A stretch of DNA of 64,000 nt from Dictyophora rubrovolvata (Eukaryota > Basidiomycota > Agaricomycetes > Phallales > Phallaceae), in the NCBI GenBank assembly GCA_029959195.1, contig CP114122.1, forward strand, positions 992,001 through 1,056,000, written 5' to 3'. The notes beneath the pieces were generated by a model that ran no database searches, was not told the DNA's origin, and saw only the letters and a program-made list of their open reading frames with translations. Positions 35,417-46,414 of the stretch are shown piece by piece. Within the stretch, counting starts at the first letter, position 1. Each line of letters opens with the position of its first letter. The position numbers were made by a program, and so were the translations under genes.

Positions 35417-35822
35417 TGTCAGGGCTACTCTCTCAGACTAGAGGGAGGGGATCCTAAGCAAGATATATTCTAGGAATAATACTAACTCACCTAGAGGGAG
35501 GGGATCCTAAGAGAACAAACTTAGGGATCCCTCCTCTAGGGCTACTAACTATATACTATGAAAAACGGCGAAGGCCACACGCGGCCTTTGGTTCATGGAC
35601 TGGGCGTGGATACGCGCCGGTCCCAGACTTTTAGCCGGGGCCTAGGCCATGGCTCTGATGAGAATGGGCGCTCAGCGCCTGTTGGAGGAAAAATGGGAAT
35701 ACAGAAGGAGAGGGAAATGCAAGAGATGGGATAGAATACGAGAAATATGGAAATAAATAAAATAGACCAGAACCGAAGATAAATATAGAAAAATAAGGGG
35801 ACGATGCTAGCGTACCCTGACA
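35417..35822 (-). mobile_element. Solo LTR, copy C (406 bp, inverted)
   Basis: Reverse-orientation copy of LTRs A and B, bounded by TGTCAGGG and CCCTGACA with a perfect target duplication aagcc at 35412-35416 and 35823-35827. Confidence 0.95.
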
Positions 35823-35847
35823 AAGCCATTCTAATAAAATTTATTAT

Positions 35848-36180
35848 TAGACATCGGTGACTACCGGTCACTATTAAATTTAGGTAGTACATGACATAGC
35901 CGATGGCTATTAGTAGCCAGGTAGCTGGTGCCTGGTGGTGCCTGGTGCCGGCTATAGGGACGTTCACTAGGAGCAGAGCTACTGCCTTCCCCGAGCTTCC
36001 CAGCTCAAAAAAAGCTCTTGGTGCACTCCTCGATCTCAAGCCAGGTCCAAATTTCAAGCCGAAACTGTCAGTTTTTCAATTTTATGAGGCCAGGGCAAAA
36101 AAGCGGGCCTCTAGTTCGAAAATGGAGTGCATTAATATCTACTGACGGACCCAGTGTCCAGTGATGGCCAGTGATGGCCA
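35848..36180. mobile_element. Probable small transposon fragment
   Basis: Starts near gacatcggtgactaccggtcac, related to 27708-27730, and ends with a short direct repeat (ccagtgatggccagtgatggcc, about 36157-36179). No coding capacity recognised. Boundaries are tentative. Confidence 0.35.
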
Positions 36181-36985
36181 TTATTGGAAGTCAATGATAA
36201 ATAATGATTTTAAATGTAAATTAATAATAAATACAATCCAATTTTAGTCCACATCCTCAGGCTCGGGTTGTCCGGACTTAAGAAAAAAATATTGTGTTCC
36301 AGCGAAGTATGAAAAACAGTGAAAACAGCTTTCCACAACAACCATGCCTCGTCAACCTTGTTCCACTTGAAGCCAACCCAGTGCACCACCTTCAGGCACT
36401 GCTGCCACTTCTAAAATAGTAGAGAAAGGGCAGTAGAAGACCTTCAACAAGTTATTCTCACCGAGGGTCAAGATCCAACCGGGTAAGTGTGAATTATACT
36501 GCGTATAGTCTGTATCTATGCTGAAAACTATTTGATTTATTAAAAACATTAGTGCATTAAAAACCATCATTAAACAGGGAATTCCCCCTGCACCTCCCGG
36601 AGTCACGTTATCGACCCAAATCAGTGTTGAGGCTCCTACAGTCCACCAAACCGACATCCAGGTGGCGGCTCTCCCTCAAACACCCTCCCGGCGCATCATC
36701 AACCCTTTAACATGTGCAATGTGCTTTGTACTAATACTCAGCAATGCGTACTAAATTTTAAAAATAAACAATGGCGGGGAACATGACCGTTCCTTGCTCA
36801 TTGGATGACGGTGTACATTGCAGACCATCACAGACCAATCTACTGGGATATGACGACGGCCAGTGAAGACCGGTATCTACGGCAGTAGATGCGCATGTAC
36901 TGGAAAATGCGTCAATGCCGAGGGAATTTCGGGCCAAAAAGACCCAAAACGTCATTTTTTGAGCGGGCCGCAAGACCAAATTTTG
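36181..36985. other. Unassigned region in the transposon island
   Basis: No gene recognised. ORFs on the minus strand lack conserved features. The segment leads into the inverted transposon core at 36990-37027. Confidence 0.35.
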
Positions 36986-36989
36986 ATGA

Positions 36990-37027
36990 TCTTTGGCCAC
37001 GGCCTCAATGCGGATTATCAGGGGTCC
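36990..37027 (-). repeat. Inverted copy of the 27.77-kb transposon core
   Basis: On the minus strand reads GGACCCCTGATAATC then GCATTGAGGCCGTGG, matching 27768-27803 on the plus strand. It lies about 220 bp upstream of secreted-protein gene 2, so copies of the core occur at both edges of the island. Confidence 0.6.
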
Positions 37028-37243
37028 TCCTGTGCCCTCCTGTGCCATCATACCCTGACATCATGACAAGACAAACCACACCGCCCCTGGGTGATACGAG
37101 GTGATACGGTCAAACCTGGTCAAACAATTTCAGATTTGCGCATAAAGATCGCAACATTTCGGACCCATACTTCTCAACTATTTTTCCTTTAATTTTTCCT
37201 GTCAGCTCTTCTCCCTTCAATTATTCCTGTTATCACGATTCAG

Positions 37244-38243
37244 ATGTATTCTTTCAAAGTTCCTCTTCAAGCTGTCTTCCTCGCAACGACTTTCGTCACC
37301 GTTGTTTTCGCAACTCCCATTTATGTTCCCATTCGGCGAGACCCCCAGCTCACCACCGATTCGAACGCCGTTCCGGACCTACGTAGCGGTTTGGCTCAAT
37401 TGGGTGTATCTGCCGTAAGTCTCGCCTATGCCTACCTACACATTCTTTTTCCCCCCTCTTACCCTCCGTCCGGACAAGCAACTTGTCACCTTAGACATTC
37501 AAAATCTTTCTCCAACAACTAATCAATCGGCGGTACAAGTAAATTATCTACCAATTTAGGTTGCTGTATGTTGTCTCAAATTTGATTGTGTTTCAGGCAT
37601 TTTTCGATGATTTCTCAGACTTCTCAAGTAAACTGGGCGAAGTAAGAAACATCCCTTATTCTCATCCAGAAAAATGTTTTTTTATGTAATTGAAACATGT
37701 AGCTGGTTGGGGTCGCGAACGTAAGATAACTTGGGTTTTATTAGGAAGAAGAAACTGATAATTAATATCAACAAAGTCATTTAATCTCACCGGCGACCAG
37801 ACTGATACTCAAACACTCATTAATGACTTTCTCGTACCGGTCTTCGCCAGCATCAACGTCACCGGCACCGCGCTCAATCAACAAGCAAACACCATCATAG
37901 CTCTGAGTAATACCTTCGGAAATACTATCTTTTTAAACATCTCAAACTTTTCGACCAACTTCGACCAATCCTTTCAGGCTACAACAGTAGGCCTTACGGT
38001 GGGATAGTTTAACTTGCTAATAATAATCCTTAATGATGATGTTGATTTACAGGATTTATCGACGGCCGTCAACGCGAATTTTAATGAGGTATGTTTTTGG
38101 TTACTTCTAAGGAACGCTAAATTCTTGCATTCATGCCTCTGCCCCTAAAGAATGCGTTACAAACGCCAGAGCTGCGCCGGTTTAATTTAGACTTAACGAG
38201 AACCTTCACCGCTGCTATTGACGCTTTGCAGTCTTTGGCGTAA
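37244..38243 (+). CDS. Small secreted protein, paralogue 2 of 3
   Basis: Signal peptide MYSFKVPLQAVFLATTFVT with likely cleavage after VFA before TPIYVP. The seven phase-0 exons match paralogue 1 one for one: QLVTLDIQNLSPTTNQSAVQ, AFFDDFSDFSSKLGE, the 18-nt micro-exon LVGVAN, a long exon (TDTQTLINDFLVPVF.. to TTVGLT, with gtggga as donor), the 36-nt exon DLSTAVNANFNE, and a last exon ending AAIDALQSLA before TAA at 38241-38243. No stop or frameshift was found. The promoter region differs: the TATA element present in paralogues 1 and 3 is degenerate here (cataaag at about 37141), so expression may differ. Confidence 0.78.
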
Positions 38244-38702
38244 AACCGAGGGAATAGGGGATTTCACGTTGGTGAATTCGTTCTCGGAGTTCGGGGTGGA
38301 GTTCAGTGCGAAAGCAGCAGCGCAGTTTGATCAAAAACTCCACTCGCTAATTTGTTGTTAATTTTTTTGATCGAATTAAATTATTTATGTATGCCCGCAT
38401 AAGGTACGAATTAATTATTTATCAAATATTATATTATCCATCAGTCCACATGAAATATAAGCGAAAATGCGAACAGGAACTTAGGTGGAATTGCCGAAGG
38501 GGGGGTTTCACGTTAGACAAAGAATATTGTATGTTATAAATTGTGAAATGCAGTTACGGGACGGAGTATTTCTCAGTCTCCTTAACCGACAGATACAGGT
38601 CCCATCCACTCTCCCCAGTGCTGTTTCCGCTGGTAGCCTCAATATTACCCCTGTTTTTGATCAGTTGTCAAGCTACTTAACCGGTTTACGTTCATCGTGG
38701 AC
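38244..38702. other. Intergenic spacer
   Basis: AT-rich sequence downstream of secreted-protein gene 2. No gene recognised. Confidence 0.4.
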
Positions 38703-39090
38703 TCACATAAATGTCTGTTTATCCGTGCGAAACGTTAACAAAGACCGAGTCTCCTCCGGACCTATGTCGGTATCATAGTAGGTGATAGAGGCGGAGGGTA
38801 ACAAGACAACATCTCCAGGAGCGACTTCTAACTCAACGCCGACCTCCACCAAACGCAACTTACCCCCTTTCCTGTAGTCAAACTGACCCAAAGGCACAAT
38901 TGCGGAGAGGCCAAACGACAAGTTTTGAAGGTTTCTGCGCCGTTTGGTGACTGCGCGAGGTCCCAAGTTCAGCGTGGAAGCCATGAATGGTCACCCTGAG
39001 AAAGGACGCTCCAAGGTTTCATGCTTCTCTAGTGCTGATACGTTGTCTTCATAATATTGAAACAGTTGAGGTGACCAGGTACTAAAAAAG
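38703..39090 (-). pseudogene. Fragment of an agaricomycete-expanded DSBH-like protein family
   Basis: Minus-strand frame reads PQLFQYYEDNVSALEKHE, then a stop, then TLNLGPRAVTKRRRNLQN, LSFGLSAIVPLGQFDYRKGG, VELEVAPGDVVLLPSASITY and ETRSLLTF. This matches the pattern of a common, usually unnamed Agaricomycete family (F..GPR..., ITALG.FD...GGH, E.PPG...L.PSA...). I recall a link to TET/JBP-like dioxygenases and transposons, but this is not certain. The metal-binding HxD expected after the GPR segment is absent (KRRR in its place), the His after GG is missing, and a stop interrupts the frame near 38994. It is a degraded copy. Confidence 0.5.
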
Positions 39091-39500
39091 TCTCGAGTCC
39101 ATGTTAGAAAAGGAGAGTGACGTAGAAGTTGGACGTGAATATTTCCAAGATGCAGATTCCTTTATAGGGTGGGAATTTTAAAGTGGGAGCAAGGGTGGTC
39201 TGGACTCTGGCAACAAAGACTCCTAGGGCTCCGCGCATCAACTTACTGTCGGGTGTTTCCCTCCCCCTCTCGGACCGCATCTGGATATGGCCATGTGTAT
39301 ATGTACATAGCTTTGTCGCAGGACTGTGACTTGCTGCCATGTAAGTAAATCAGTCTTCCTTCTAAAAAAATATGATCGTTGTTTTTCCTGATTTTCGTAG
39401 GGACTCATTTAAATTCTGTGCGGATACAAAAAATACTCCCTCTGGTTACTGGAATGTATTGAACATGACTCACCGGAACTCTCGGAGACGGTCTTCACGC
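39091..39500. other. Intergenic spacer
   Basis: No gene recognised between the family fragment and the promoter of secreted-protein gene 3. Confidence 0.4.
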
Positions 39501-39501
39501 C

Positions 39502-39529
39502 GAACTTTCAGGGTCTTTGCGTATATAAG
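39502..39529 (+). promoter_or_regulatory. Core promoter block with TATA box, secreted-protein gene 3
   Basis: GAACTTTCAGGGTCTTTGCG then TATATAAG, about 115 bp before the ATG at 39637. Matches the block before paralogue 1 at almost every base. Confidence 0.65.
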
Positions 39530-39636
39530 GTCGACACATTTCAGGCTAGTCATCAGCTTTCTAAACCTTACTACCATACTTCCCCTCTATTTTTTATAAT
39601 CCCTTTTTAATTATCCTTGTTCATTCAAACATTACG

Positions 39637-40629
39637 ATGTACTCTTTCAAAGCTCCTTTTGTCTTCCTCGCAACAACTTTTGCCACTGCCGTATTGGCAA
39701 TTCCCGCTGGTCTGATTAGCACTGGTGTTGTCATTCACCCAAAAACTAGGGATGTAACGTTTGATTTTAATCAAGTAAAGTCCTCGATCGTAAGTCCCAC
39801 TTGAGCCTTCATTATGCTCCTTCTGTATCACAAATTAACTTCTCTCACCCCTTTTTAACAACCCTCTGTCTGTATAATTAGTCGCAATTCAACGATGATC
39901 TCAACAGTCTTCCAACTGCTGGCGAATCAGAAATACCAGTGAGTTATTACCAGGTCGGGTTGTCATGTGTATTCTCAAAGTTTCATTTTGTTTAAGCAAC
40001 TCGTCCGGAATGTTCAAGACCTCCTAGTGGAGGTAAATGAGGTAAAAAAAACAACCCTTTTGATTCTCAGCCGCAAAAAAAAAGAGATTTCCTGTGCATG
40101 TAACTGAAACAATTTCACCGACAGACGATTGTAGACATGGGTGTAAGGAACTTCAAAATTTAGAAAAGTGAAAAAAGAAACTGAAAATCATGTCAATGCA
40201 GCGCACTGGCCCCTTCAACCAACAGGATAGCGACAACTTCGTGAAATTCCAAGTCAATCCGATCTGGCTCAGCCTCAATGACACCATGAACCATTTGGGT
40301 CAACAGAAAGACCTTTTCGAGAGCGTGGCTGCCAATCATCCTAACCTTATTCCCGACACCAAGAAGGACCTCGAGCTATTCTCGCAGAACATCCAGGTCA
40401 GATAGTGTGTTTGGTAATATGAATACTGAATGAATGACGATCCTTGCCAGATGCTTGAAAATACCATCGCAAAGAATTTCAACAAGGTATGTTGTCGATT
40501 ATTTTTGAGAACGCTAGATGTTCACGTTCATGTTTCTCTTTTCTTGAATAGGGCGCCGTAGATCAGCAGCAATCTAATTTTGAAAGTTTACAGCAGAACA
40601 TTAACAACACCATTACCATTTTTTCATAA
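39637..40629 (+). CDS. Small secreted protein, paralogue 3 of 3 (divergent)
   Basis: Signal peptide MYSFKAPFVFLATTFATAVLA with predicted cleavage before IPAGLI. Same seven-exon phase-0 layout as its two paralogues: SQFNDDLNSLPTAGESEIP, QLVRNVQDLLVEVNE, the 18-nt micro-exon TIVDMG, a long exon (RTGPFNQQDSDNFVKF.. to LFSQNIQ), the 36-nt exon MLENTIAKNFNK, and a last exon ending NNTITIFS with TAA at 40627-40629. Beyond the signal peptide, sequence similarity to copies 1 and 2 is weak, while exon lengths and phases are kept. This is the oldest-looking member of the cluster. Confidence 0.75.
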
Positions 40630-40926
40630 AGCATGGGAAATAGGATAGATTAAGTCGCAGGAGATATCTGGTTTGGATGATTTTATTTAAAAAAAACATT
40701 TTCAGAGTTATATATATATGAGAATGATCTCTCGTTTTTATTCAATTTTATGAAACTAAGAAACTAAGATTCACAATTATTTCGAACATTAAGCGCGACA
40801 TCAAAGAAATTGAAAGGGAATGTCCGTAGGCTCCGCGGAACAACCCAAGAGAAACCTTGACTCGTGTTTGCGATCGACTGCACTCACTCTCCTATTTTGT
40901 TTTCTCACATAACATACTACTATATT
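40630..40926. other. Convergent intergenic spacer
   Basis: About 300 bp of AT-rich sequence, including a tatatatat run near 40710, between two convergent genes. No gene seen. Confidence 0.5.
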
Positions 40927-42393
40927 TTACCAACCCATCTGTTCATACGTCCAACCAAACACTCTGTCTCGCGGTTCACCATAATCGCAGTAGTGAATGT
41001 TCTTGTGCAAAGAACTGAGTTTATCAATATCTTCTTGTTCAAGAGTAGGAAGCTAATAAGTTGAATCGGTCTTTTTTTGTATCTTTTTGTGATTTAAGAG
41101 GTTGACCTACGGTAAGGTTTTCGATTTGATGTTTGACGCCTGTTGATTTCGGGATGGCAGACGTTCCTCTTGCCAGATGCCAGGCGAGAACGACTTGTGT
41201 GGGGACGACGTTATATTTCTTCGCTACTTCGATGACTACGGGATCGTTTGCGACGTGGCTGTATCCTTCACACGATTGAATAAGCCCAAAGAAGATTGCG
41301 CGGGGGTTACATACCTGTAGGGCTATAAGCCGTCAAAAGAATTCCGTGACTGTCGCAAAACTCTTTCAGTTCTTTCTGGTTTTGGTGAGGGTGCATCCTA
41401 AAATAAGCAACATTCACACAAGGAAAAAAAGCGACGGAGGGGTTGAAATTGACGCACTCGACCTGGTTCACCGCGGGAACGATTTTGGAATGCTTGAGCA
41501 GTTCAGATAGCCTTTCAGATATGTAAGATATTGATCTTCATAATGATAAGATAATGGTTCGTTACGTCTTTACTGAAAAGTTGGAGACACCTATAGCTCG
41601 GGCTTTACCAGTCTCGAGGACCTGTTCCATCTGAGCCCATGTCTCTTTGATGCCCGGGGGATCGGCGACTTCATAGTGACCGTCCGGGAGACGAGGGTCA
41701 GTGTCATCCTCTGGGAAAATCGATCAAAAGATGACGTTATGTATAGAAAAGCAGTAAAAAAACTTGAACGTACCTCCTTTGTACTTATATGCTTGAGGCC
41801 AGTGAATAAGATACTAGAACGGATGTCAGGAATGCTCTCGTGCTATATGTATGCATGCGCGACTTGAAAACGACTGCTACATACCAAATCGTAATAGTCG
41901 AATCCGGCCCGTTTCAAGCTTTGCTCCAGAGATTCAGCGACACGGCCATGATGATGATTACTGATGTCGTTTGTCTGGGGATCTTTTCCCTCGGTCTAAA
42001 ATTGAAATCGTAGAGTGACTTACGGAAGTTTTGTGGTGACAAAGACTTCTTCACGTGGAGTACCGACTTTTCGAACGGCGTTACCCACACTATGCTCGGT
42101 CCCATAGCCATAGGCGGTGTCCAAGTGTCGATATCCGTTCTTCATGTTGGTGGGGAAAGAATGTGTTAGAACTTGGGGCTAGAGGTAGAGAGCCAAAGAA
42201 CGCACTTCAAGTGCTGTTTCCATCCATGCTTGCCCAGCAGTTTGTTGCTCTGGAGTCGTCCCGGACCAACAACCCAGTCCTTTCGGTTCAATTGTCAAAA
42301 TGAACATGAAGGGAATATTGATTGTGCCTACGCACCGATTCCTGGCATTTTGACGCCATTGTTCAAAGTGTAGATGGGGATGTTGGAAGTCAT
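40927..42393 (-). CDS. Aldo-keto reductase (AKR superfamily)
   Basis: Starts [20 protein letters not shown]. Then [18 protein letters not shown] and [15 protein letters not shown] (catalytic Asp and Tyr), VFVTTKLP (catalytic Lys), [13 protein letters not shown] (catalytic His), [19 protein letters not shown], and the coenzyme-binding [14 protein letters not shown]. It ends [19 protein letters not shown] with TAA at 40927-40929. All four catalytic tetrad residues are present. About eight short introns split it. AKRs reduce carbonyls with NADPH in the cytosol; the substrate is not predictable, though xylose/glycerol-type reductases share these motifs. It is the first ordinary gene right of the secreted-protein and transposon island. 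Confidence 0.9.
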
Positions 42394-43648
42394 CGTCAAG
42401 GATGGGGATGGGTATGAGAAATTTCGCTATTGGGGCTAATAATTTATAGATTATCGCCCGGCCCGACGAGCACTTGTTAGGGCCTAATCGATTCAGGATA
42501 ATCTTTTTTCATAGAATTTGGTCTGGGAACGATCACTAGTGGATTAGATAGAACGTGTTGACTGATATATACCGAGCTGCCACATATGTAGGTAACACGA
42601 AAGGCCTGTTAATTTGATGACTTTTCCGCTCAGTTAGCGAAGATGCTTTTCAAATACGCGAAGCGAGTCTGTGCACGGTTGGGCGTCTTTTCAGGTCGGT
42701 ATATAAGCCGGATCTCCTGCGTTTCTGTTTCCTCACCACTCTGGCCTTTTGGCTTAGATCAAGTGTAGTATCTGTTCTTTTTAGTTTAACCACTAAAATG
42801 GCCGCACCGCGGTCATCATTGGTTAGCCAATTTTTGTCGCCTCCGTCCTTCATCCTCTGCTTGCACGTTGAAGGATACGATGACCGTGCCATTACAGTAT
42901 CGGCTTGTGTCGTCAGGGGTCTTATATTCTCTTCTTGAGTACTTTGAGGTCACCGAATTTCTTGCTTTTTTTTTATGCAGGGATGAGGTTCATTCAAATG
43001 AAAAAGGGAGCCTTTCTTTAGGTTTAGCATAGGTCATTAGTAATAGATACGATAAAATATGAGAATATTCTGGAGATTCTTTATGTTATGTTTGAAGAGA
43101 TTTGTCTGGTTTTCTTTGGCTTGTGGATTTACTTCCTGAAAAGTCCCCTTATCGGTGCTCAGATAGGTTGCAGAAAGTAAAGTCACTTTTTGTCTGATCC
43201 ATACTACTCTGGATAATAGAAACTGTTTGGTACATGGCTGCCCCAATTCTTTCATGTGGAGAGTAAAATACTCTGAATTGCGGTCTCAAATGAGTAAGGA
43301 TGTAAATCATTGTGTCATTAATTGTTAACTGTGAACTTCTGAAATATCACTGTATATCATCTGAAGCTGGCGTAAAATGTGCATGCTGGAGCTAAATTGC
43401 TGAAGCGCCGAGTCGCTGGCTAATCGGAATCCTCCGACTGATTTTCGCCGCGTACGTAAGAAGATCCCCACCTGGAATCACTCTCGTTCTTTTATATCCC
43501 TCACCCGATCTTTTCCGTATTCAAACTGGTGTGTCGGAGGCTGTGCTCAATCTCAAAGCCTCGTTCGAAAAAAAAACGACGCGGCGACACAACAACATCC
43601 AGTCGTGACGGAAACGCTGAGCACTTGAAAAAAAGCAAAAAGTTGATT
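42394..43648. other. Intergenic region upstream of the AKR and exonuclease genes
   Basis: About 1.25 kb between divergent genes. A basic frame immediately upstream of 43649 (KPRSKKKRRGD..) could be an extra coding segment of the exonuclease or its leader. Otherwise no gene recognised. Confidence 0.4.
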
Positions 43649-46227
43649 ATGAAGCGAGCTACGAGTGCATCACCGCAAGCAACGAAGAAACCACGGTTGG
43701 ATAACGTAGAGGTCGATAAGGAAAAGGCGACTCTGGAGTTGCATCAGCATCAGTATCAGTATCAGAATCGATATCAGCATTTGAACCCCAATCCGAATCC
43801 GATTTCTAACCTTGATACAAACCATAATCAGCAATCTGCAGCTGCAACTGCGTCAGAAGAGATCATCGTCGACGATATGTCTCCTACAAAAGTTATTGCA
43901 CCATTTAGTTCCTTTGTTGCAGACGGGAGTGCAAATGGGGCCGATGGTTGGACGAAAGTGGAGAAGAGGAAGATGAAGAAGGTTAGGAATTTGGACTTAA
44001 AGATGTCGGTATGTCAAATAGACGTGGCTTACCTTGCACCTGGCGAGTTTACGTTGTTTGTAGAATAACCCACCTCGGTTTAATTACTCCATCAAGGGTA
44101 TCACTGCTAAAAAAGAACCTATAAGCATTTCGGTACTTCTCACTCCAATGGTCCCCTTTCTAGTTTAAAATCAATTTAAAGTGTCTATTTTTATTTATTT
44201 AGGATTTGCGGGAACTCGTTATTCATTTAGCTGGTGACGGACCTGCTCAAGCGTGGTTGCAAGTCGAGGTGAATGCTTGTTCATGTCTATACCGCTACCG
44301 CATTTAATCTCAGTATCCCATCTTCCCAGAACCGCACCTCAATTCACAAAGTCGTAGCACTTCAAATACCCGGTTTAACCAATTCACTTCTTAATCTCCC
44401 TCCCCTTCCAACAAATCCAACCATCAATCCTCACATCCCAATCGCCATTCCAAACGCTGGCCCTTCCCATCCGTCGTTATTCACATCACCAACCCCATCC
44501 TTTTCTTCTTCTTCTTCCCAATGCCCAATTTCTTTCATCTCCCAAACATTTATGCACGCACTGCCCACTCGGGCACCAGGCGAACCCACAAAAATGCACA
44601 GCGTCCTCGGCTCATTCTTCATGGGTCCCGTCAGCGCTGAAGAAAAGAAACGGAGGATTCTCTCGCGACTTGAGGAAGAGCGTAAAGCCGGTCAGAGCCA
44701 GAAGAGGAAGGAGGATCCGTCGTGTTTGGTGTTGAGTGCAGAGGAGATGTGTTTGCAGGAGTATCCGATTCCGAGTTATATGGCTGATGTTGGGGTGGAG
44801 GCTCAGGTTCGGGTTGAGGCCGGGTGGGTGGAGAGTCCGGAGGTGCGAGAAGGAGAGGAAGAGGAAGGGAAAGAGGAGTTGCCGAAGGTGTTTGCGCTTG
44901 ATTGTGAGATGGTACGTGCCTGATAGGGGGGGGGGCGTCTTAATGTCCTTCTTGCTTCATTATTTTTACAGTGTCAGACGGAAGATGGGAAGGAGCTTAC
45001 AAGAGTCTGTGTCATAGATTATTATACCGAAAAGGTTGTGCTCGATGAGCTCGTCAAGCCTGTCAAACCTATCCTTGACTATCTCACTCGGTGTGTCCTC
45101 TCTCTTTCCTTTCTTATTTTTGACTTTTTGACTTGAGAGTTATGGCTGGGTTGGTCCAGCTTCTCAGGTATAACCGCCGAACACCTCTTAACAGTCACGA
45201 CAACCCTCCCGCTGATTCAAGCACGTCTACTCCGAATGTTCACATCGCGTACTATTCTCATGGGTCATTCGTTAGAGCAAGATTTGAAAGCGCTTAAACT
45301 TGCTCATCCGCGGTGCATTGATACGGCGTTGTTGTATCATCATCCTAGAGGGCGGCCGTTAAAACCGGGGTTGGCGTGGTTGACGAAGAAGTGGTGTAAT
45401 AAGGAGATTCAGAATCACGGAGAGGGCGGGCATGACCCTGAAGAGGATGCGAGAGCGTGTTTAGAGTTGGTGAAAAAGAAGTTGATTAATGGTATGCTGT
45501 TGAAGCCGGATCTGAATAGAGGGCTAATGTTCTGTTTGTTTTGTTTTGTTTTCTCAGGACCTACTTTTGGCGAGTTTAAAACAGATCAAGAGTCGATTCT
45601 TGAACGACTTGCGCGTGCTACTACACGTGTTCCGGGTGGTGTCAAAACTGGTGTAGTAGACTATGGAAATCCGTCTACATGGCACGGTGCAAAAGCTACG
45701 ATTGCTATCGCGTGTAAATCAGATCAAGATGTGCTGAATGGGGTGACTGAATGTCTTGGGCAGTGTCAGTTTGTGTTTGGTCGGTTTATGGAGTTGTCGG
45801 AGGCTCTTGGATGTACGTAACTCTATCAGCTTATTTCAGGGGGATTTACTGATTTACGCGAAATTTTTCTCTTCCAGGGTCTTCTAAATCACAGCAACAG
45901 CAACAGCAAGCCGAACAGCAAACACAACTACTACCCGCTGTCGACATGAACCAAACACTCTCGTCTCTCGACGCGCGATTAAAAGCGCTACACCACGCTC
46001 TTCCGCCACGCACAGCGCTTATCATATTCAGTGGACACTCTGACCCACGCATTATGGCTAGTCTAAGCCAGCGCAAAACTAAATTTGAGAATGATATTCG
46101 GGCAGGAAAAAAGCCTGAGGATATTTCTAAAGAAGGCTGTGGTTGGACGGCGAGTGATGCGAGGGCTCTTGAGGAGGAGACTGCCAAGGCGAGGAGGGGG
46201 CTTGCGTTTTTGTGTTTGAAAGCTTGA
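43649..46227 (+). CDS. REXO1/Rex-type RNA exonuclease (DEDDh family)
   Basis: The exonuclease domain carries FALDCEM (Exo I, D and E), VCVIDYYTEKVVLDELVKP, FSGITAEHL, LMGHSLEQDLKALKL (Exo II) and HDPEEDARACLELV (Exo III, His and Asp), spread over several short exons from about 44885 to 45500. The N-terminus is Lys/Arg- and Gln-rich with QYQYQ repeats; a second region (about 44330-44920) is Ser/Pro-rich. After the nuclease domain a C-terminal region (GVVDYGNPSTWHG.., LIIFSGHSDPRI) runs to the TGA ending at 46227. Family members such as yeast Rex1/Rnh70 trim 5S rRNA, 5.8S and tRNA precursors in the nucleus. The start is uncertain: 43649 is the first in-frame ATG, but the open frame continues upstream. 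A CAG-rich run encodes Gln at about 45890-45930. Confidence 0.85.
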
Positions 46228-46414
46228 AGGCACAAGTGTTGAATAAGTGAAGATAGTGTAGGATTTGGAGGGTGTATGTAGTGTATTCTATTATGTTACT
46301 CGCCGAGATAGATAAGGAGTTTCAGACTCCGCCCTTTGAGCACAGACCGCGTCTTGTCCTCGGCAGTTTCGCTCCTTTATCTTCACTTCCAAATTCAAGT
46401 TTTCATGCTGAGCT

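Noticed and set aside
32239-35822. LTRs B and C as the two ends of one full retrotransposon
   Set aside because: They are in opposite orientation, each has its own perfect 5-bp duplication, and no pol sequence lies between them.
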